NCBI GenBank assembly: GCA_964352985.1
Contig: CAYGUK010000029.1
Location: 1-39,967, forward strand
Direction: 5' to 3'
Source of the DNA: CAYGUK01 sp964352985
Lineage (GTDB): Bacteria; Pseudomonadota; Gammaproteobacteria; JAHCLG01
Length of the DNA stretch: 39,967 nucleotides
Part shown: piece after piece, positions 24,318 through 33,115 of the stretch
Position numbering within the stretch: the first letter of the stretch is position 1
How the letters are laid out: every line of letters starts with the position of its first letter
The notes under the pieces: generated by a model
The model's input: only the letters and a program-made list of their open reading frames with translations
The model's database searches: none
What the model was told of the DNA's origin: nothing
Made by a program: the position numbers and the translations under genes

Positions 24318-24776
24318 TTAAAACGGGATATCATCATCAAATTCATCATGTCCCATCGCTTCTGCTTCTGGCATTGCGCTTGATGATTGATTTGCTGAGT
24401 GATGATCAGGCATTGGCGCACTGCTGCCGCCCATACCCCCTTTAGCATCGAGCATTTGCATTTCTGCACCGACGATTTCAGTGGTATAACGATCCGTGCC
24501 ATTTTTATCTTGCCATTTACGAGTACGGATTGAACCTTCGATATAAACTTTCGATCCTTTTTTCAAATATTCACCCGCAATTTCTGCAAGGCGATTAAAA
24601 AATACTACACGATGCCACTCTGTGCGATCTTGTTGTTCACCTGTATTTTTATCTTTCCAAGAATCTGAAGTGGCGACACTCAGCGTTGTTACGGCATTGC
24701 CATTTGGCATGTAACGAACTTCTGGATCGGATCCTAAATTACCAATTAAGATTACTTTGTTAATTCCTCTAGCCAT
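24318..24776 (-). CDS. ssb: Single-stranded DNA-binding protein
   Basis: SSB coats single-stranded DNA in replication, repair and recombination. The 152-residue product has the OB-fold start MARGINKVILIGNLGSDPEVR, the conserved TEWHRVVFFNRLAEI segment, a flexible Gly/Ser/Met-rich linker, and the acidic tip DDDIPF that recruits partner proteins. GAGCTC-type AGGAGCTC bases precede the ATG on the minus strand. It lies 22 bases downstream of the YajR-like gene on the same strand, so they are probably co-transcribed. Confidence 0.98.
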   Translation of the reverse strand: MARGINKVILIGNLGSDPEVRYMPNGNAVTTLSVATSDSWKDKNTGEQQDRTEWHRVVFFNRLAEIAGEYLKKGSKVYIEGSIRTRKWQDKNGTDRYTTEIVGAEMQMLDAKGGMGGSSAPMPDHHSANQSSSAMPEAEAMGHDEFDDDIPF

Positions 24777-24798
24777 GAAGAGCTCCTATAAACTAATA

Positions 24799-26223
24799 TC
24801 AACTTTCTATTGTCACTTCCTGATTTACTAAATGCAATAAATCATCTTTATTCACAACTTGATTATCCACTTTGAGATAAGCAATACCATCATCAATCAT
24901 CACCACAGCTTCATGCACGCCGGGTGCTGATAATAATAAGTCGGTGATCATGCGAGCTTTAAGTTCCGTCATTTGTCCCACATTGATCATGTGTGTGCCG
25001 AAATGAGGTGGCTTTTGCATGGTGCGTGCTAAACCCCACCAGATTAAGGCTAAGACAGCACCAAACATATAAACATCGGCACTGCCAAAATGAGCTGAGA
25101 CTAAACCGCCAACTACACCACCAATAAATATACCTAAAAATTGTGAACTAGAGTAAATGCCCATGGCCGTACCTTTGCTTGTGGTTGGCGCAATTTTAGA
25201 TATTAACGAAGGCAGTGAGGCTTCGAGTAATGAAAAAGCAGTAAAGAAAATAAATAAACTAATGCCAACTAAAATAACGAAGTGCTGAAAAATAAATAAA
25301 CCTAATTGCGCAATGACTAATGCTAATACGGCGCCAGAAAATACCGTTTTCATTTTACGTTTTTTCTCAGCAATAATAATGAAAGGGACCATGGCGAAAA
25401 AGGCCAACACGATAACAGGCAGATAAATCATCCACTGATGTGCTTCTTGCACACCTGTAATTTTTTGCAATGTAATGGGCACAGCAAGAAACGTTGCAGT
25501 TAACATAGCATGTAATGAAAAAATACCAAAATCTAAACGCAATAATTCACGATTTTGCAAAATGGGTTTTAACATGTTAACAGACATTTCTGTATCACGA
25601 TGAAACACTGATTTTTTAGGAAAGGGAATCATTTTTGCTAAAATCGCAATTCCAACAAAAGCAAAAATAGCCGTTAACCAAAAAATACCGGGCACGCCAA
25701 TTAATGAATTTAAAATCGGCCCAACAATAAAAGCAATAGAAAATGCCACACCAATCGTCATGCCCACAATCGCCATGGCTTTTGTTCGATTTTCTTCTTT
25801 GGTGAGATCCGCGATTAAAGCAAGCGACGCACTACCAATGGCGCCGGCACCTTGCAACGCACGTCCTAAAATTAATCCGAGTATGGTATGAGAAAGCGCG
25901 CACACGACACTGCCCATGGCAAACAAGGCGAGGCCAAGACAAATAATACGTTTACGACCTAAATGATCAGACAACATGCCAAAGGGAATTTGCAATAAGC
26001 ATTGTGTTAAACCATAAATTCCCAACGCTAAACCTGTTAAAAATGGGGTACCATCAGCAATATTATTATGTACATATATCGCAAATACGGGCAAAATCAT
26101 AAAGAGCCCTAACATGCGAAAGGCAAAAATTAAGGCGACACCAAAAGTGGCACGTTTTTCAGAATTAGTAATGCTTGCGTTATTCATAGTATTAAAAGTG
26201 CTTGATAATTGGAGGGAAATCAT
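24799..26223 (-). CDS. YajR-type MFS transporter with C-terminal YAM domain
   Basis: The 474-residue product has twelve predicted membrane helices, a motif A segment (GMLSDHLGRKRIICLG) and the GRALQGAGAIGSA element of helix 4. The final 55 residues (MTELKARM to the end, with APGVHEAVVMIDDGIAYLKVD) match the small ferredoxin-like YAM domain of E. coli YajR. The start is uncertain; an ATG 12 codons further in (MNNASIT) is also possible and neither has a strong ribosome-binding site. It is upstream of ssb and divergent from uvrA, an arrangement I recall from Legionella and Coxiella. Confidence 0.88.
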   Translation of the reverse strand: MISLQLSSTFNTMNNASITNSEKRATFGVALIFAFRMLGLFMILPVFAIYVHNNIADGTPFLTGLALGIYGLTQCLLQIPFGMLSDHLGRKRIICLGLALFAMGSVVCALSHTILGLILGRALQGAGAIGSASLALIADLTKEENRTKAMAIVGMTIGVAFSIAFIVGPILNSLIGVPGIFWLTAIFAFVGIAILAKMIPFPKKSVFHRDTEMSVNMLKPILQNRELLRLDFGIFSLHAMLTATFLAVPITLQKITGVQEAHQWMIYLPVIVLAFFAMVPFIIIAEKKRKMKTVFSGAVLALVIAQLGLFIFQHFVILVGISLFIFFTAFSLLEASLPSLISKIAPTTSKGTAMGIYSSSQFLGIFIGGVVGGLVSAHFGSADVYMFGAVLALIWWGLARTMQKPPHFGTHMINVGQMTELKARMITDLLLSAPGVHEAVVMIDDGIAYLKVDNQVVNKDDLLHLVNQEVTIES

Positions 26224-26381
26224 CCCAGTTGCTAAAGTTGGCTAGTATATACCATTTACACTTTAAAATGGGAGTTTTTAAGCAGTCAATGCGACGCTTT
26301 AGTACGATGGCTGACTTTGCAATTCAATAAACAGGCTCACGCAAAACCAGGGGCGACCCTCGCTTTTTTAAAGGTTTCAAG

Positions 26382-26387
26382 TATACT
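26382..26387 (+). promoter_or_regulatory. Candidate -10 element of uvrA
   Basis: TATACT lies 29 bases before the uvrA ATG in the 193-base divergent gap with the YajR-like gene. No good -35 is visible at normal spacing, and no LexA-type box (CTG-N10-CAG) was found in the gap, so SOS control of uvrA is not supported. Confidence 0.35.
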
Positions 26388-26416
26388 GCAAGGTCTCAAA
26401 AAAATAGGTCAGCAGC

Positions 26417-29326
26417 ATGGATAAAATTCATATCAAAGGGGCGAGAACACATAATTTAAAAAATGTGGAACTGATCCTACCTCGTGATAAATTAATTGTG
26501 ATCACTGGTTTATCAGGCTCAGGAAAATCTTCGCTTGCTTTCGATACGCTCTATGCTGAAGGTCAACGCCGATATGTTGAATCATTATCCGCTTATGCGA
26601 GACAATTTTTATCGATGATGGAAAAACCAGATGTTGATTACATCGAAGGTTTATCACCGGCTATTTCAATCGAACAAAAATCCACATCACATAATCCACG
26701 ATCAACGGTTGGCACCATCACTGAGATCCATGACTATTTAAGATTATTGTTCGCGCGAGTTGGGCAACCTCGCTGTCCAGAACATGGCGTAATTTTAGAA
26801 GCGCAAACAATTAGTCAAATGGTTGATCATGTTTTAAGTTTACCTGAAGGCAGTAAAATTATGTTGCTTGCCCCAGTCGTTGAAGGACGTAAGGGCGAGC
26901 ATGTGCAATTAATTCAGGAATTACGCGCGCAAGGTTTTGTTCGCGCTAGAATTGATGGCACTGTTTACGAATTAGATGAACCACCAAGTTTAGATTTACG
27001 CCGCAAACATACCATCGAAGTCGTTATCGATCGAGTAAAAGTGCGACCTGATTTAACGCTTCGTTTAAGTGAATCATTTGAAACGGCTATCGCTTTAACT
27101 GACGGTATCGCCAAAGTTGCTTACATGGAAGGTAAAAAACGCGATATTATTTTTTCGGCAAAATTTGCCTGTCCCAAATGTGGTTACTCATTGCAAGAAT
27201 TAGAGCCCCGATTATTTTCATTTAATAATCCAGCAGGCGCTTGCCAAAAGTGTGATGGGTTAGGGGTAGAACAATATTTTGATGTTGATAGAGTCGTTTC
27301 CGATCCTGATTTAGCCTTATCCTGTGGTGCTGTTCGTGGTTGGGATAAACGAAATATTTATTATTATCACATGCTAAAATCATTAGCCACACATTATAAA
27401 TTTAGCCTCGATACAAAATTTAATAAATTAACTAAACGCATTCAAGATATTATTTTATACGGCAGTGGTGATGAAAATATTAATTTTAAATATGTAAATG
27501 ATCGCGGTGATGTCTTTAAACGAAAACATCCGTTTGAAGGTGTGATCCCCAATATGCAAAGACGTTACGCAGAAACCGAATCAAACAGCGTCCGTGAAGA
27601 ACTCAATAAATATATCGCGACGAATGTGTGTCAATCTTGTCAGGGTACGAGATTACGTCAGGCTGCGCGTCACGTCACTATTGATAAATATAATTTACCC
27701 GCAATTTGCTCGATGTCTGTAGCGAATTCACATCAATTATTTGAAGAATTGAAATTAACCGGTCATCGCGGACAAATCGCAGAACGAATTGTTAAAGAAA
27801 TTAAAGAACGCTTAAAATTTTTAGTGAATGTTGGTTTAGATTATCTCTCACTTGATCGTAGCGCAGAAACTTTATCAGGCGGCGAAGCACAACGAATTCG
27901 CTTAGCGAGTCAAATTGGTTCAGGCCTCGTTGGTGTTATGTATATTTTAGATGAACCTTCAATTGGTTTACATCAAAGAGATAATGAACGATTACTTTTA
28001 ACCTTAACGCATTTACGTGATTTAGGTAATACCGTGATTGTCGTTGAGCATGATGAAGATGCGATTAAAACAGCCGATTATGTTGTGGATATTGGACCGG
28101 GTGCGGGTGTTCATGGTGGTGAAGTTGTGGCAGAAGGCACACCCGAAAAAATCATGAAAGCATCTCACTCCTTAACGGGACAATATTTATCAGGTAAACG
28201 TGGCATTGCCATTCCAGAAAATCGAGTAAAGTGTGACACCTCAAGACAAATTAGTTTAAAAGGTGCAACGTGTAATAATTTAAAAAATATCACAGTGAAT
28301 ATTCCACTTGGCTTGATGGTTTGTGTCACCGGCGTTTCGGGTTCAGGTAAATCCAGTTTAATCAATGATACATTATATCCTATTGCCGCACGCCAACTGA
28401 ATAAAGCCATGACATTGGAAAAACCCCAATACCAAGCGATTAGTGGTATGGAATTATTAGATAAAGTAGTCGATATTAATCAAAACCCGATTGGTCGAAC
28501 ACCGCGTTCAAATGCTGCAACTTATACGGGTATGTTCACACCCATTAGAGAATTATTTTCCGGCACACAAGAATCCCGTTCTAGAGGTTATAAACCAGGC
28601 AGATTTAGTTTTAATGTCAAAGGCGGGCGTTGTGAAGCATGCCAAGGCGATGGCATGATTAAAGTCGAAATGCATTTTCTAGCTGATATGTATGTGCCCT
28701 GTGATGTGTGTCAAGCCAAACGTTATAATCGAGAAACACTCGATATTAAATATAAAGGAAAAAACATTAATCAAGTGTTAGGCATGACGGTCGAAGAAGC
28801 ACGAGAATTTTTTGACGCTGTACCCGTTATTGCAAGAAAATGCCAAACATTAATTGATGTCGGTTTATCTTATATTACACTCGGACAATCAGCGACAACC
28901 CTATCCGGTGGCGAAGCGCAACGCATAAAACTTGCAAAAGAATTATCACGTCGTGATACGGGTAACACACTTTATATTTTAGATGAACCCACAACAGGGT
29001 TACATTTTTATGATGTTGAACAATTATTAAAAGTGTTACATCGACTTCGCGATAATGGAAATACCGTTATCGTGATTGAACATAATTTAGATGTGATTAA
29101 AACGGCTGATTGGATTATCGATCTCGGTCCAGAAGGTGGCGATCTTGGGGGAGAAATTGTTGTTGAAGGTGTGCCAGAAGATATTATTGAAAATAATAAA
29201 TCTCATACCGCGCGATTTTTAAAACCTATTTTACAAAAAAAGTTAAAAAAAAAGGGCGTGACTAATATTAAAAAAAAACCGTCACCCAAAAAACAGCGTA
29301 AACAATTAGAATTTTGCGAAAGTTAA
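26417..29326 (+). CDS. uvrA: Excinuclease ABC subunit A
   Basis: UvrA is the damage-sensing ATPase of nucleotide excision repair and loads UvrB. The 969-residue product has two ABC modules: Walker A GLSGSGKSSLAFDT near residue 31 and GVSGSGKSSLINDT near residue 640, and two LSGGEAQRI(R/K)LA signatures. Zinc modules are CPKCGY...CQKC near 253-280 and CEACQGDG...CDVC near 740-767. The C-terminal 30 residues are Lys-rich and beyond the normal end. Its last 13 codons carry the ribosome-binding region of the next gene. Confidence 0.98.
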   Translation: MDKIHIKGARTHNLKNVELILPRDKLIVITGLSGSGKSSLAFDTLYAEGQRRYVESLSAYARQFLSMMEKPDVDYIEGLSPAISIEQKSTSHNPRSTVGTITEIHDYLRLLFARVGQPRCPEHGVILEAQTISQMVDHVLSLPEGSKIMLLAPVVEGRKGEHVQLIQELRAQGFVRARIDGTVYELDEPPSLDLRRKHTIEVVIDRVKVRPDLTLRLSESFETAIALTDGIAKVAYMEGKKRDIIFSAKFACPKCGYSLQELEPRLFSFNNPAGACQKCDGLGVEQYFDVDRVVSDPDLALSCGAVRGWDKRNIYYYHMLKSLATHYKFSLDTKFNKLTKRIQDIILYGSGDENINFKYVNDRGDVFKRKHPFEGVIPNMQRRYAETESNSVREELNKYIATNVCQSCQGTRLRQAARHVTIDKYNLPAICSMSVANSHQLFEELKLTGHRGQIAERIVKEIKERLKFLVNVGLDYLSLDRSAETLSGGEAQRIRLASQIGSGLVGVMYILDEPSIGLHQRDNERLLLTLTHLRDLGNTVIVVEHDEDAIKTADYVVDIGPGAGVHGGEVVAEGTPEKIMKASHSLTGQYLSGKRGIAIPENRVKCDTSRQISLKGATCNNLKNITVNIPLGLMVCVTGVSGSGKSSLINDTLYPIAARQLNKAMTLEKPQYQAISGMELLDKVVDINQNPIGRTPRSNAATYTGMFTPIRELFSGTQESRSRGYKPGRFSFNVKGGRCEACQGDGMIKVEMHFLADMYVPCDVCQAKRYNRETLDIKYKGKNINQVLGMTVEEAREFFDAVPVIARKCQTLIDVGLSYITLGQSATTLSGGEAQRIKLAKELSRRDTGNTLYILDEPTTGLHFYDVEQLLKVLHRLRDNGNTVIVIEHNLDVIKTADWIIDLGPEGGDLGGEIVVEGVPEDIIENNKSHTARFLKPILQKKLKKKGVTNIKKKPSPKKQRKQLEFCES

Positions 29327-29343
29327 AAGGAAATGTTTCATCA

Positions 29344-29805
29344 ATGAAAATCAGTAAAGATAAAGTGGTCACAATTCAATATACCATTACCGATGATGAA
29401 GGTGATGTTTTAGCCAGTAATGAAGGTGGAAAACCATTATCCTATCTTCACGGTTATGGCAATATTTTACAAAATGTTGAACACACCTTGGAGAATCAAG
29501 AAGTCGGATTTACTGAAAGTATTGTTCTTGAAGCAGGTCAAGCGTATGGTGAACATCAAGATAATGCCGTGATGAAATTACCACGCCAACATTTTCCACC
29601 AACACTCGAGCCTGGCATGCAAGTTCATTTAGAAACAAAATCAGGCTTTACCTCATTCACTGTCATGGCAGTAGATACTACAACGGTTACATTCGATACG
29701 AATCATCCTTTAGCGGGTAAACGTTTACACTTTGTCGTAGAAGTCATTGATGTGCGATCAGCAAGTCCACATGAAATTAATCAAGGTCATGTTGATTGGC
29801 ATTAA
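29344..29805 (+). CDS. SlyD-like FKBP-type peptidyl-prolyl isomerase
   Basis: A 153-residue FKBP-type prolyl isomerase and chaperone, probably cytoplasmic because there is no signal peptide. It has the LHGYGNILQNVEHTLENQEVG segment, AGQAYGEHQDNAV, an inserted chaperone flap, and DTNHPLAGKRLHFVVEVIDV near the C-terminus, all SlyD-like. The metal-binding His/Cys tail of E. coli SlyD is absent. I chose the ATG at 29344, although the AAAAGGA ribosome-binding site (29325-29331) is rather far from it; a TTG ten codons upstream lies inside uvrA. It is likely co-transcribed with uvrA. Confidence 0.85.
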   Translation: MKISKDKVVTIQYTITDDEGDVLASNEGGKPLSYLHGYGNILQNVEHTLENQEVGFTESIVLEAGQAYGEHQDNAVMKLPRQHFPPTLEPGMQVHLETKSGFTSFTVMAVDTTTVTFDTNHPLAGKRLHFVVEVIDVRSASPHEINQGHVDWH

Positions 29806-29934
29806 CAGACGATCATTTTTCGTTAATGACAGGCAGTAAATAATATAAGTGAATCGAACTGGCAATTTTCAATAAACTGCTTTATCATCCATTCCCTTTT
29901 TACTCACCCCAAAAAAATAGAGAAGGAGATAATT

Positions 29935-30276
29935 ATGTTTAAAAAATGTACTATCATTTTGGCTGCATGTTTTTTAAGTCTATCTGCCATGGCAGTTCAG
30001 TGTAATATGATCACTAAAAATATTGATCCAACACAAGCACAAACTATTTGTGATCAAGTAGCGAATCAATGTGGTTTCGGTAACGATCAAGATAACTGTA
30101 AATTAAATACAGCTGTGACGAATCATATTAGTTTTCAATATAGCTGTATCGATGATTCAGCAGCCAAAGAAGGTGAAGGCGATATGATGTATCAAATTAA
30201 AAATATCGCAAATCCTAAACAAATCGTTTCTTGCCAATGTTTTGAACATGGCCAATATTATTGTGAGAAATGGTAA
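29935..30276 (+). CDS. Small exported cysteine-rich protein
   Basis: The 113-residue product has a Sec signal peptide (MFKKCTIILAACFLSLSAMA). The mature part has eight cysteines: two early (C23, C39), CGFG (C46), C55, C71, and the C-x-C (SCQCFEHGQYYC) at the C-terminus. The pattern suggests disulfide bonding in the periplasm or outside the cell. I do not recognise the family. An AGAAGGAG ribosome-binding site (29921-29928) precedes the ATG, and a hairpin terminator follows immediately. Confidence 0.75.
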   Translation: MFKKCTIILAACFLSLSAMAVQCNMITKNIDPTQAQTICDQVANQCGFGNDQDNCKLNTAVTNHISFQYSCIDDSAAKEGEGDMMYQIKNIANPKQIVSCQCFEHGQYYCEKW

Positions 30277-30277
30277 A

Positions 30278-30299
30278 ACCAGTGCCTCAAATCACTGGT
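30278..30299 (+). terminator. Hairpin terminator after the cysteine-rich gene
   Basis: ACCAGTG (30278-30284) pairs with CACTGGT (30293-30299) around an 8-base loop, starting at the stop codon and followed by GTTTATATT, a weak T-run. Confidence 0.55.
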
Positions 30300-30349
30300 G
30301 TTTATATTAATTTGTAAATGCCAGTGATAATTTTTATAATTAACCTATC

Positions 30350-30856
30350 ATGAATGCTATTTTAATCCGAGAAGTCTCAATACAAGATGAAGCTGAATTT
30401 TTATCAGCCATGAATCATAGTAAAACGTTTCATCATCCTTGGGTTCAACCACCCTGTACTAAGCAAGCTTTTCTGCAACATGTAAAAAAATATGAAGATG
30501 ATAAACATTATAGTTTTTTAGTTTTACACCAACAAAAAATAGCAGGAGTAATTAACGTCAGTGAAATCGTGCGTGGTTTTTTTCAAAATGCATTTTTAGG
30601 ATTTTATGCTGTGCAAGAATTTTCTCGGCGTGGGATCATGATAGAAGGATTAAACTTAGTCATTGCCAAAGCATTTAACGAATTTAATTTACATCGCTTA
30701 GAAGCCAATATTCAACCCAAAAATCGCGCATCAATTGCATTAGTTGAACGCTGTGGTTTTCGTTTAGAAGGTTTTTCACCGAATTATTTATTTGTCGATA
30801 ATAAATGGTGCGATCATAACCGTTATGCCATAACTCAAGAAGATTTAAATGACTAA
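30350..30856 (+). CDS. GNAT N-acetyltransferase, RimJ-like
   Basis: The 168-residue product fits the GNAT fold used by RimJ/RimL enzymes, which acetylate the N-terminal amine of ribosomal or other proteins. Motif A is FSRRGIMIEGL (about residues 92-102, acetyl-CoA phosphate-binding loop R-R-G-I-M), and the C-terminal HRLEANIQPKNRASIALVERCGFRLEG is the classic RimJ/L block. The start is the ATG at 30350; the ribosome-binding site is weak. It overlaps the convergent gene at 30853 by four bases. Confidence 0.82.
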   Translation: MNAILIREVSIQDEAEFLSAMNHSKTFHHPWVQPPCTKQAFLQHVKKYEDDKHYSFLVLHQQKIAGVINVSEIVRGFFQNAFLGFYAVQEFSRRGIMIEGLNLVIAKAFNEFNLHRLEANIQPKNRASIALVERCGFRLEGFSPNYLFVDNKWCDHNRYAITQEDLND

Positions 30857-31527
30857 GTTGTGATTGGTCGACCTAAATCAATCAACATGGTATTTTCACG
30901 ACCCATGTTTAATTTCCATGAATAAGATAACGGTTTGCCATCACTATTTGTGTATAACACCATGCTACCTGCACCTATGCCAGAATGATGGCGGGTATCA
31001 TTCGTGTGACGAAAAGGTGAAGAATCTGAAACTCGAACAACATAACTATGTGGTTTATTCGGCATTGCTTTGGGTTTTTTCATGACAACCATGACATGTC
31101 CTGCTATACGACGACGTAAATGTTTGTAACGAAAAACGATAATATCACCAGGTTTTAAATTTTTAACTTTGTTGATTGGTTGCCAATAATCACTATCATT
31201 ATTAAGTGATAATTTTTTAAAGAAATTATAAAAATCGAGTGAGTTAGGTGTTTCAGTGCCAGCAAATTCCACTAACTGTTGATAGGCATTTGGTTCAACA
31301 CGTTTAAGTAAATGACTCACATAACTCGAACAATCAACTAAAAATACGCCTTTCTTCACATTAAAAACTTGGCCACCTAAAATATAACGTGTGTAATGTT
31401 CTTTTGACAAAACTTGATTAACTTCTTGGACCATAGGATTAAGTGTTATTTGTAATGGATCTGCGTTTACCTGCTGCAGAAAAATAAAAACGAGAATTAA
31501 AGGAAGTAATTTACTAAATATTTTCAT
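30853..31527 (-). CDS. Exported NlpC/P60-like cysteine peptidase
   Basis: The 224-residue product has a signal peptide (MKIFSKLLPLILVFIFLQQV, then NADP). It contains a cysteine-peptidase core: DCSSYVSHLL (nucleophile C66), LKPGDIIVFRY (124-134) and GHVMVVM (H144), with D168 or H160 as third residue. This is the order in NlpC/P60 enzymes that cut peptidoglycan peptides, although the C-terminal part is unusual. A periplasmic or secreted cell-wall role is inferred. The two genes end tail to tail with a 4-base overlap. Confidence 0.65.
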   Translation of the reverse strand: MKIFSKLLPLILVFIFLQQVNADPLQITLNPMVQEVNQVLSKEHYTRYILGGQVFNVKKGVFLVDCSSYVSHLLKRVEPNAYQQLVEFAGTETPNSLDFYNFFKKLSLNNDSDYWQPINKVKNLKPGDIIVFRYKHLRRRIAGHVMVVMKKPKAMPNKPHSYVVRVSDSSPFRHTNDTRHHSGIGAGSMVLYTNSDGKPLSYSWKLNMGRENTMLIDLGRPITT

Positions 31528-31925
31528 AGGTTGATTTAATAATATTAATTAAGGATAGCGATTATAGCGGGGTCGATGCAATATTTAAACTACCAAAAAT
31601 AGAGAATTTTATGCACTATTTGTCGGACTTTTATTTAATTCAGCAACTTATCATTGAAATTTTTTATTAAATTGTTAAAAAACCAAGTAATTATACAGTA
31701 CTTTATGGGGGTATTTATCTGGTGCTTATTGAGATAACTGAATGTTACGACAATAAAAAATAATTTAATTCAAAATTGTAGCAAATTACACACTCTGATT
31801 TAATACAAAAATGCTTATTTATGCTTATACTTTTAGGGTAGGTGTTAAGAAATCTGTACGTCGCAAAGCTCACATGATTATCGCATAAGAATGCATTAGT
31901 CGAGTGTTCATTAGGAAAATTAGAG
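31528..31925. other. AT-rich intergenic region with a direct repeat near a -10 element
   Basis: These 398 bases separate the peptidase (minus) from the oxygenase gene (plus), and I see no reading frame. A direct repeat of ATGCTTA occurs at 31811-31817 and 31821-31827 and overlaps a TATACT (31826-31831), about 95 bases before the oxygenase ATG. This could be a response-regulator site at a promoter; the 10-base period differs from the 11-base PmrA repeat of Legionella and Coxiella. Confidence 0.4.
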
Positions 31926-32816
31926 ATGAAAACTTTTATATTTGAGAATATTGATTTTCAATTTTTAAACCAGCAAAAAGAACAATTAAAAAATATTTTT
32001 AATGAAACGGGTATTTTATATTTTCCAAAATTGGCGGCGAAAGATAATCTATTTAATCAATATATCGATGATTTAAAAAAATTAGTGTGTCAGTTAATTG
32101 AAAAAAATAAACAACCCGCTAAGTTTAATTTATCGTTAGACGAGTTAATTACCGAACTTGGCAAAATTGATGTGACCATCCCAAGATTTATTGCTGATCT
32201 TGGCACACAATCTAATAAATTAATTTCAGCGAATCAATTTAAATATCGCAAAGAATTAGTCGATTTCATGAGTTATCTTTTTGATGAAGAGCCGATATTA
32301 GCAACACCTGCGGCAAGTGATACGTTACATATATTTTTACCTTATAATAGTTTTCATAAATATAATTTACCGATTCATCAAGACTATCCTTATTTAATGC
32401 AATCGACACATCAAATAACGGCTTATTTAAATTTGGGTGAGGCACATCAAGATATTGGTGGCGTCACTTTTTGGCCGGGCTCACATACAATGGGGGTGAT
32501 GCCATGCCAACGTAATGAAAATAATCATTTTGAATGTATTATCAAAGCAGATGAATTAGCAAAATTTAATCCAATAAATGTTTTTCCCAACTTTGGGGAT
32601 GTCACTATTTTTCACAGTTTATTATGGCATAAATCAATTCGTAACAAATCACAAAATCATTCGCGCTTAGTGCAATTATTTCGTTACTCCGATATTAATA
32701 ATCAAGAATCACTCGATTATTATTGGCAATCGACAACCTATCCACGACAATCAAATATATTCGAAAATTATCATCAAGATCTTTATTATGATGATGAGAA
32801 AAAACAAGTGAAATAG
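31926..32816 (+). CDS. Phytanoyl-CoA dioxygenase (PhyH)-family oxygenase
   Basis: Members are Fe(II)/2-oxoglutarate oxygenases hydroxylating small molecules. The 296-residue product has the metal facial triad H151-x-D153 (IHQDYPY) and H235 (or H230) in FHSLLWHKS, with R247 (HSRLVQ) as probable 2-oxoglutarate anchor. GGVTFWPGSHTMG (178-190) is the typical PhyH block. No signal peptide, so cytoplasmic. The substrate is unknown; related bacterial enzymes modify amino acids, lipids and secondary metabolites. It is a single gene with no biosynthetic neighbours. Confidence 0.82.
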   Translation: MKTFIFENIDFQFLNQQKEQLKNIFNETGILYFPKLAAKDNLFNQYIDDLKKLVCQLIEKNKQPAKFNLSLDELITELGKIDVTIPRFIADLGTQSNKLISANQFKYRKELVDFMSYLFDEEPILATPAASDTLHIFLPYNSFHKYNLPIHQDYPYLMQSTHQITAYLNLGEAHQDIGGVTFWPGSHTMGVMPCQRNENNHFECIIKADELAKFNPINVFPNFGDVTIFHSLLWHKSIRNKSQNHSRLVQLFRYSDINNQESLDYYWQSTTYPRQSNIFENYHQDLYYDDEKKQVK

Positions 32817-32918
32817 TTTTCGTTTTATTTTTGTAAAGTTTTACTAACGACAATATTGAAATTATTTAATCCCGAGCCAGGGACTCTGTTAATTAGCATT
32901 AATCGAAAAAAAATCAAA

Positions 32919-33089
32919 CACCACATTTAAGTAAAAACGTAGAAACGCTGAAAAGAACAGACTTTCCTTACGTGATGGGGACTCTTAAGGGGCGAATCGC
33001 GATTATCGCCTTAAGTGCCGTTAGCCTGGCTTTGCCAGGTTAGGCAGTATTATTAGGGTAACTATTCAGCATAAATGCTTAATAGTTAC
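32919..33089 (+). mobile_element. Second copy of the 180-bp element (left end degraded)
   Basis: This 171-base stretch aligns without gaps to 15992-16162, with 15 differences (91%). The right end GTAAC...GTTAC keeps the terminal hairpin at 33058-33072 with 33075-33089 (one mismatch). The outer nine bases of the left end are not recognisable, and no target duplication is visible, so this copy is older or was damaged. It lies between convergent genes (ends 32816 and 33116), where its hairpins may act as terminators. Confidence 0.85.
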
Positions 33090-33115
33090 AGATCTTTCAA
33101 ATAAATAATTCCAGC

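Noticed and set aside
26224..26416. LexA/SOS box upstream of uvrA
   Set aside because: No CTG-N10-CAG with the right flanks exists in the gap; the nearest CTG triplets lack a CAG at the proper distance.
31811..31827. PmrA box
   Set aside because: The repeat period is 10 and the core is CTTAT instead of CTTAA(T), so it does not match the known element well enough to call.
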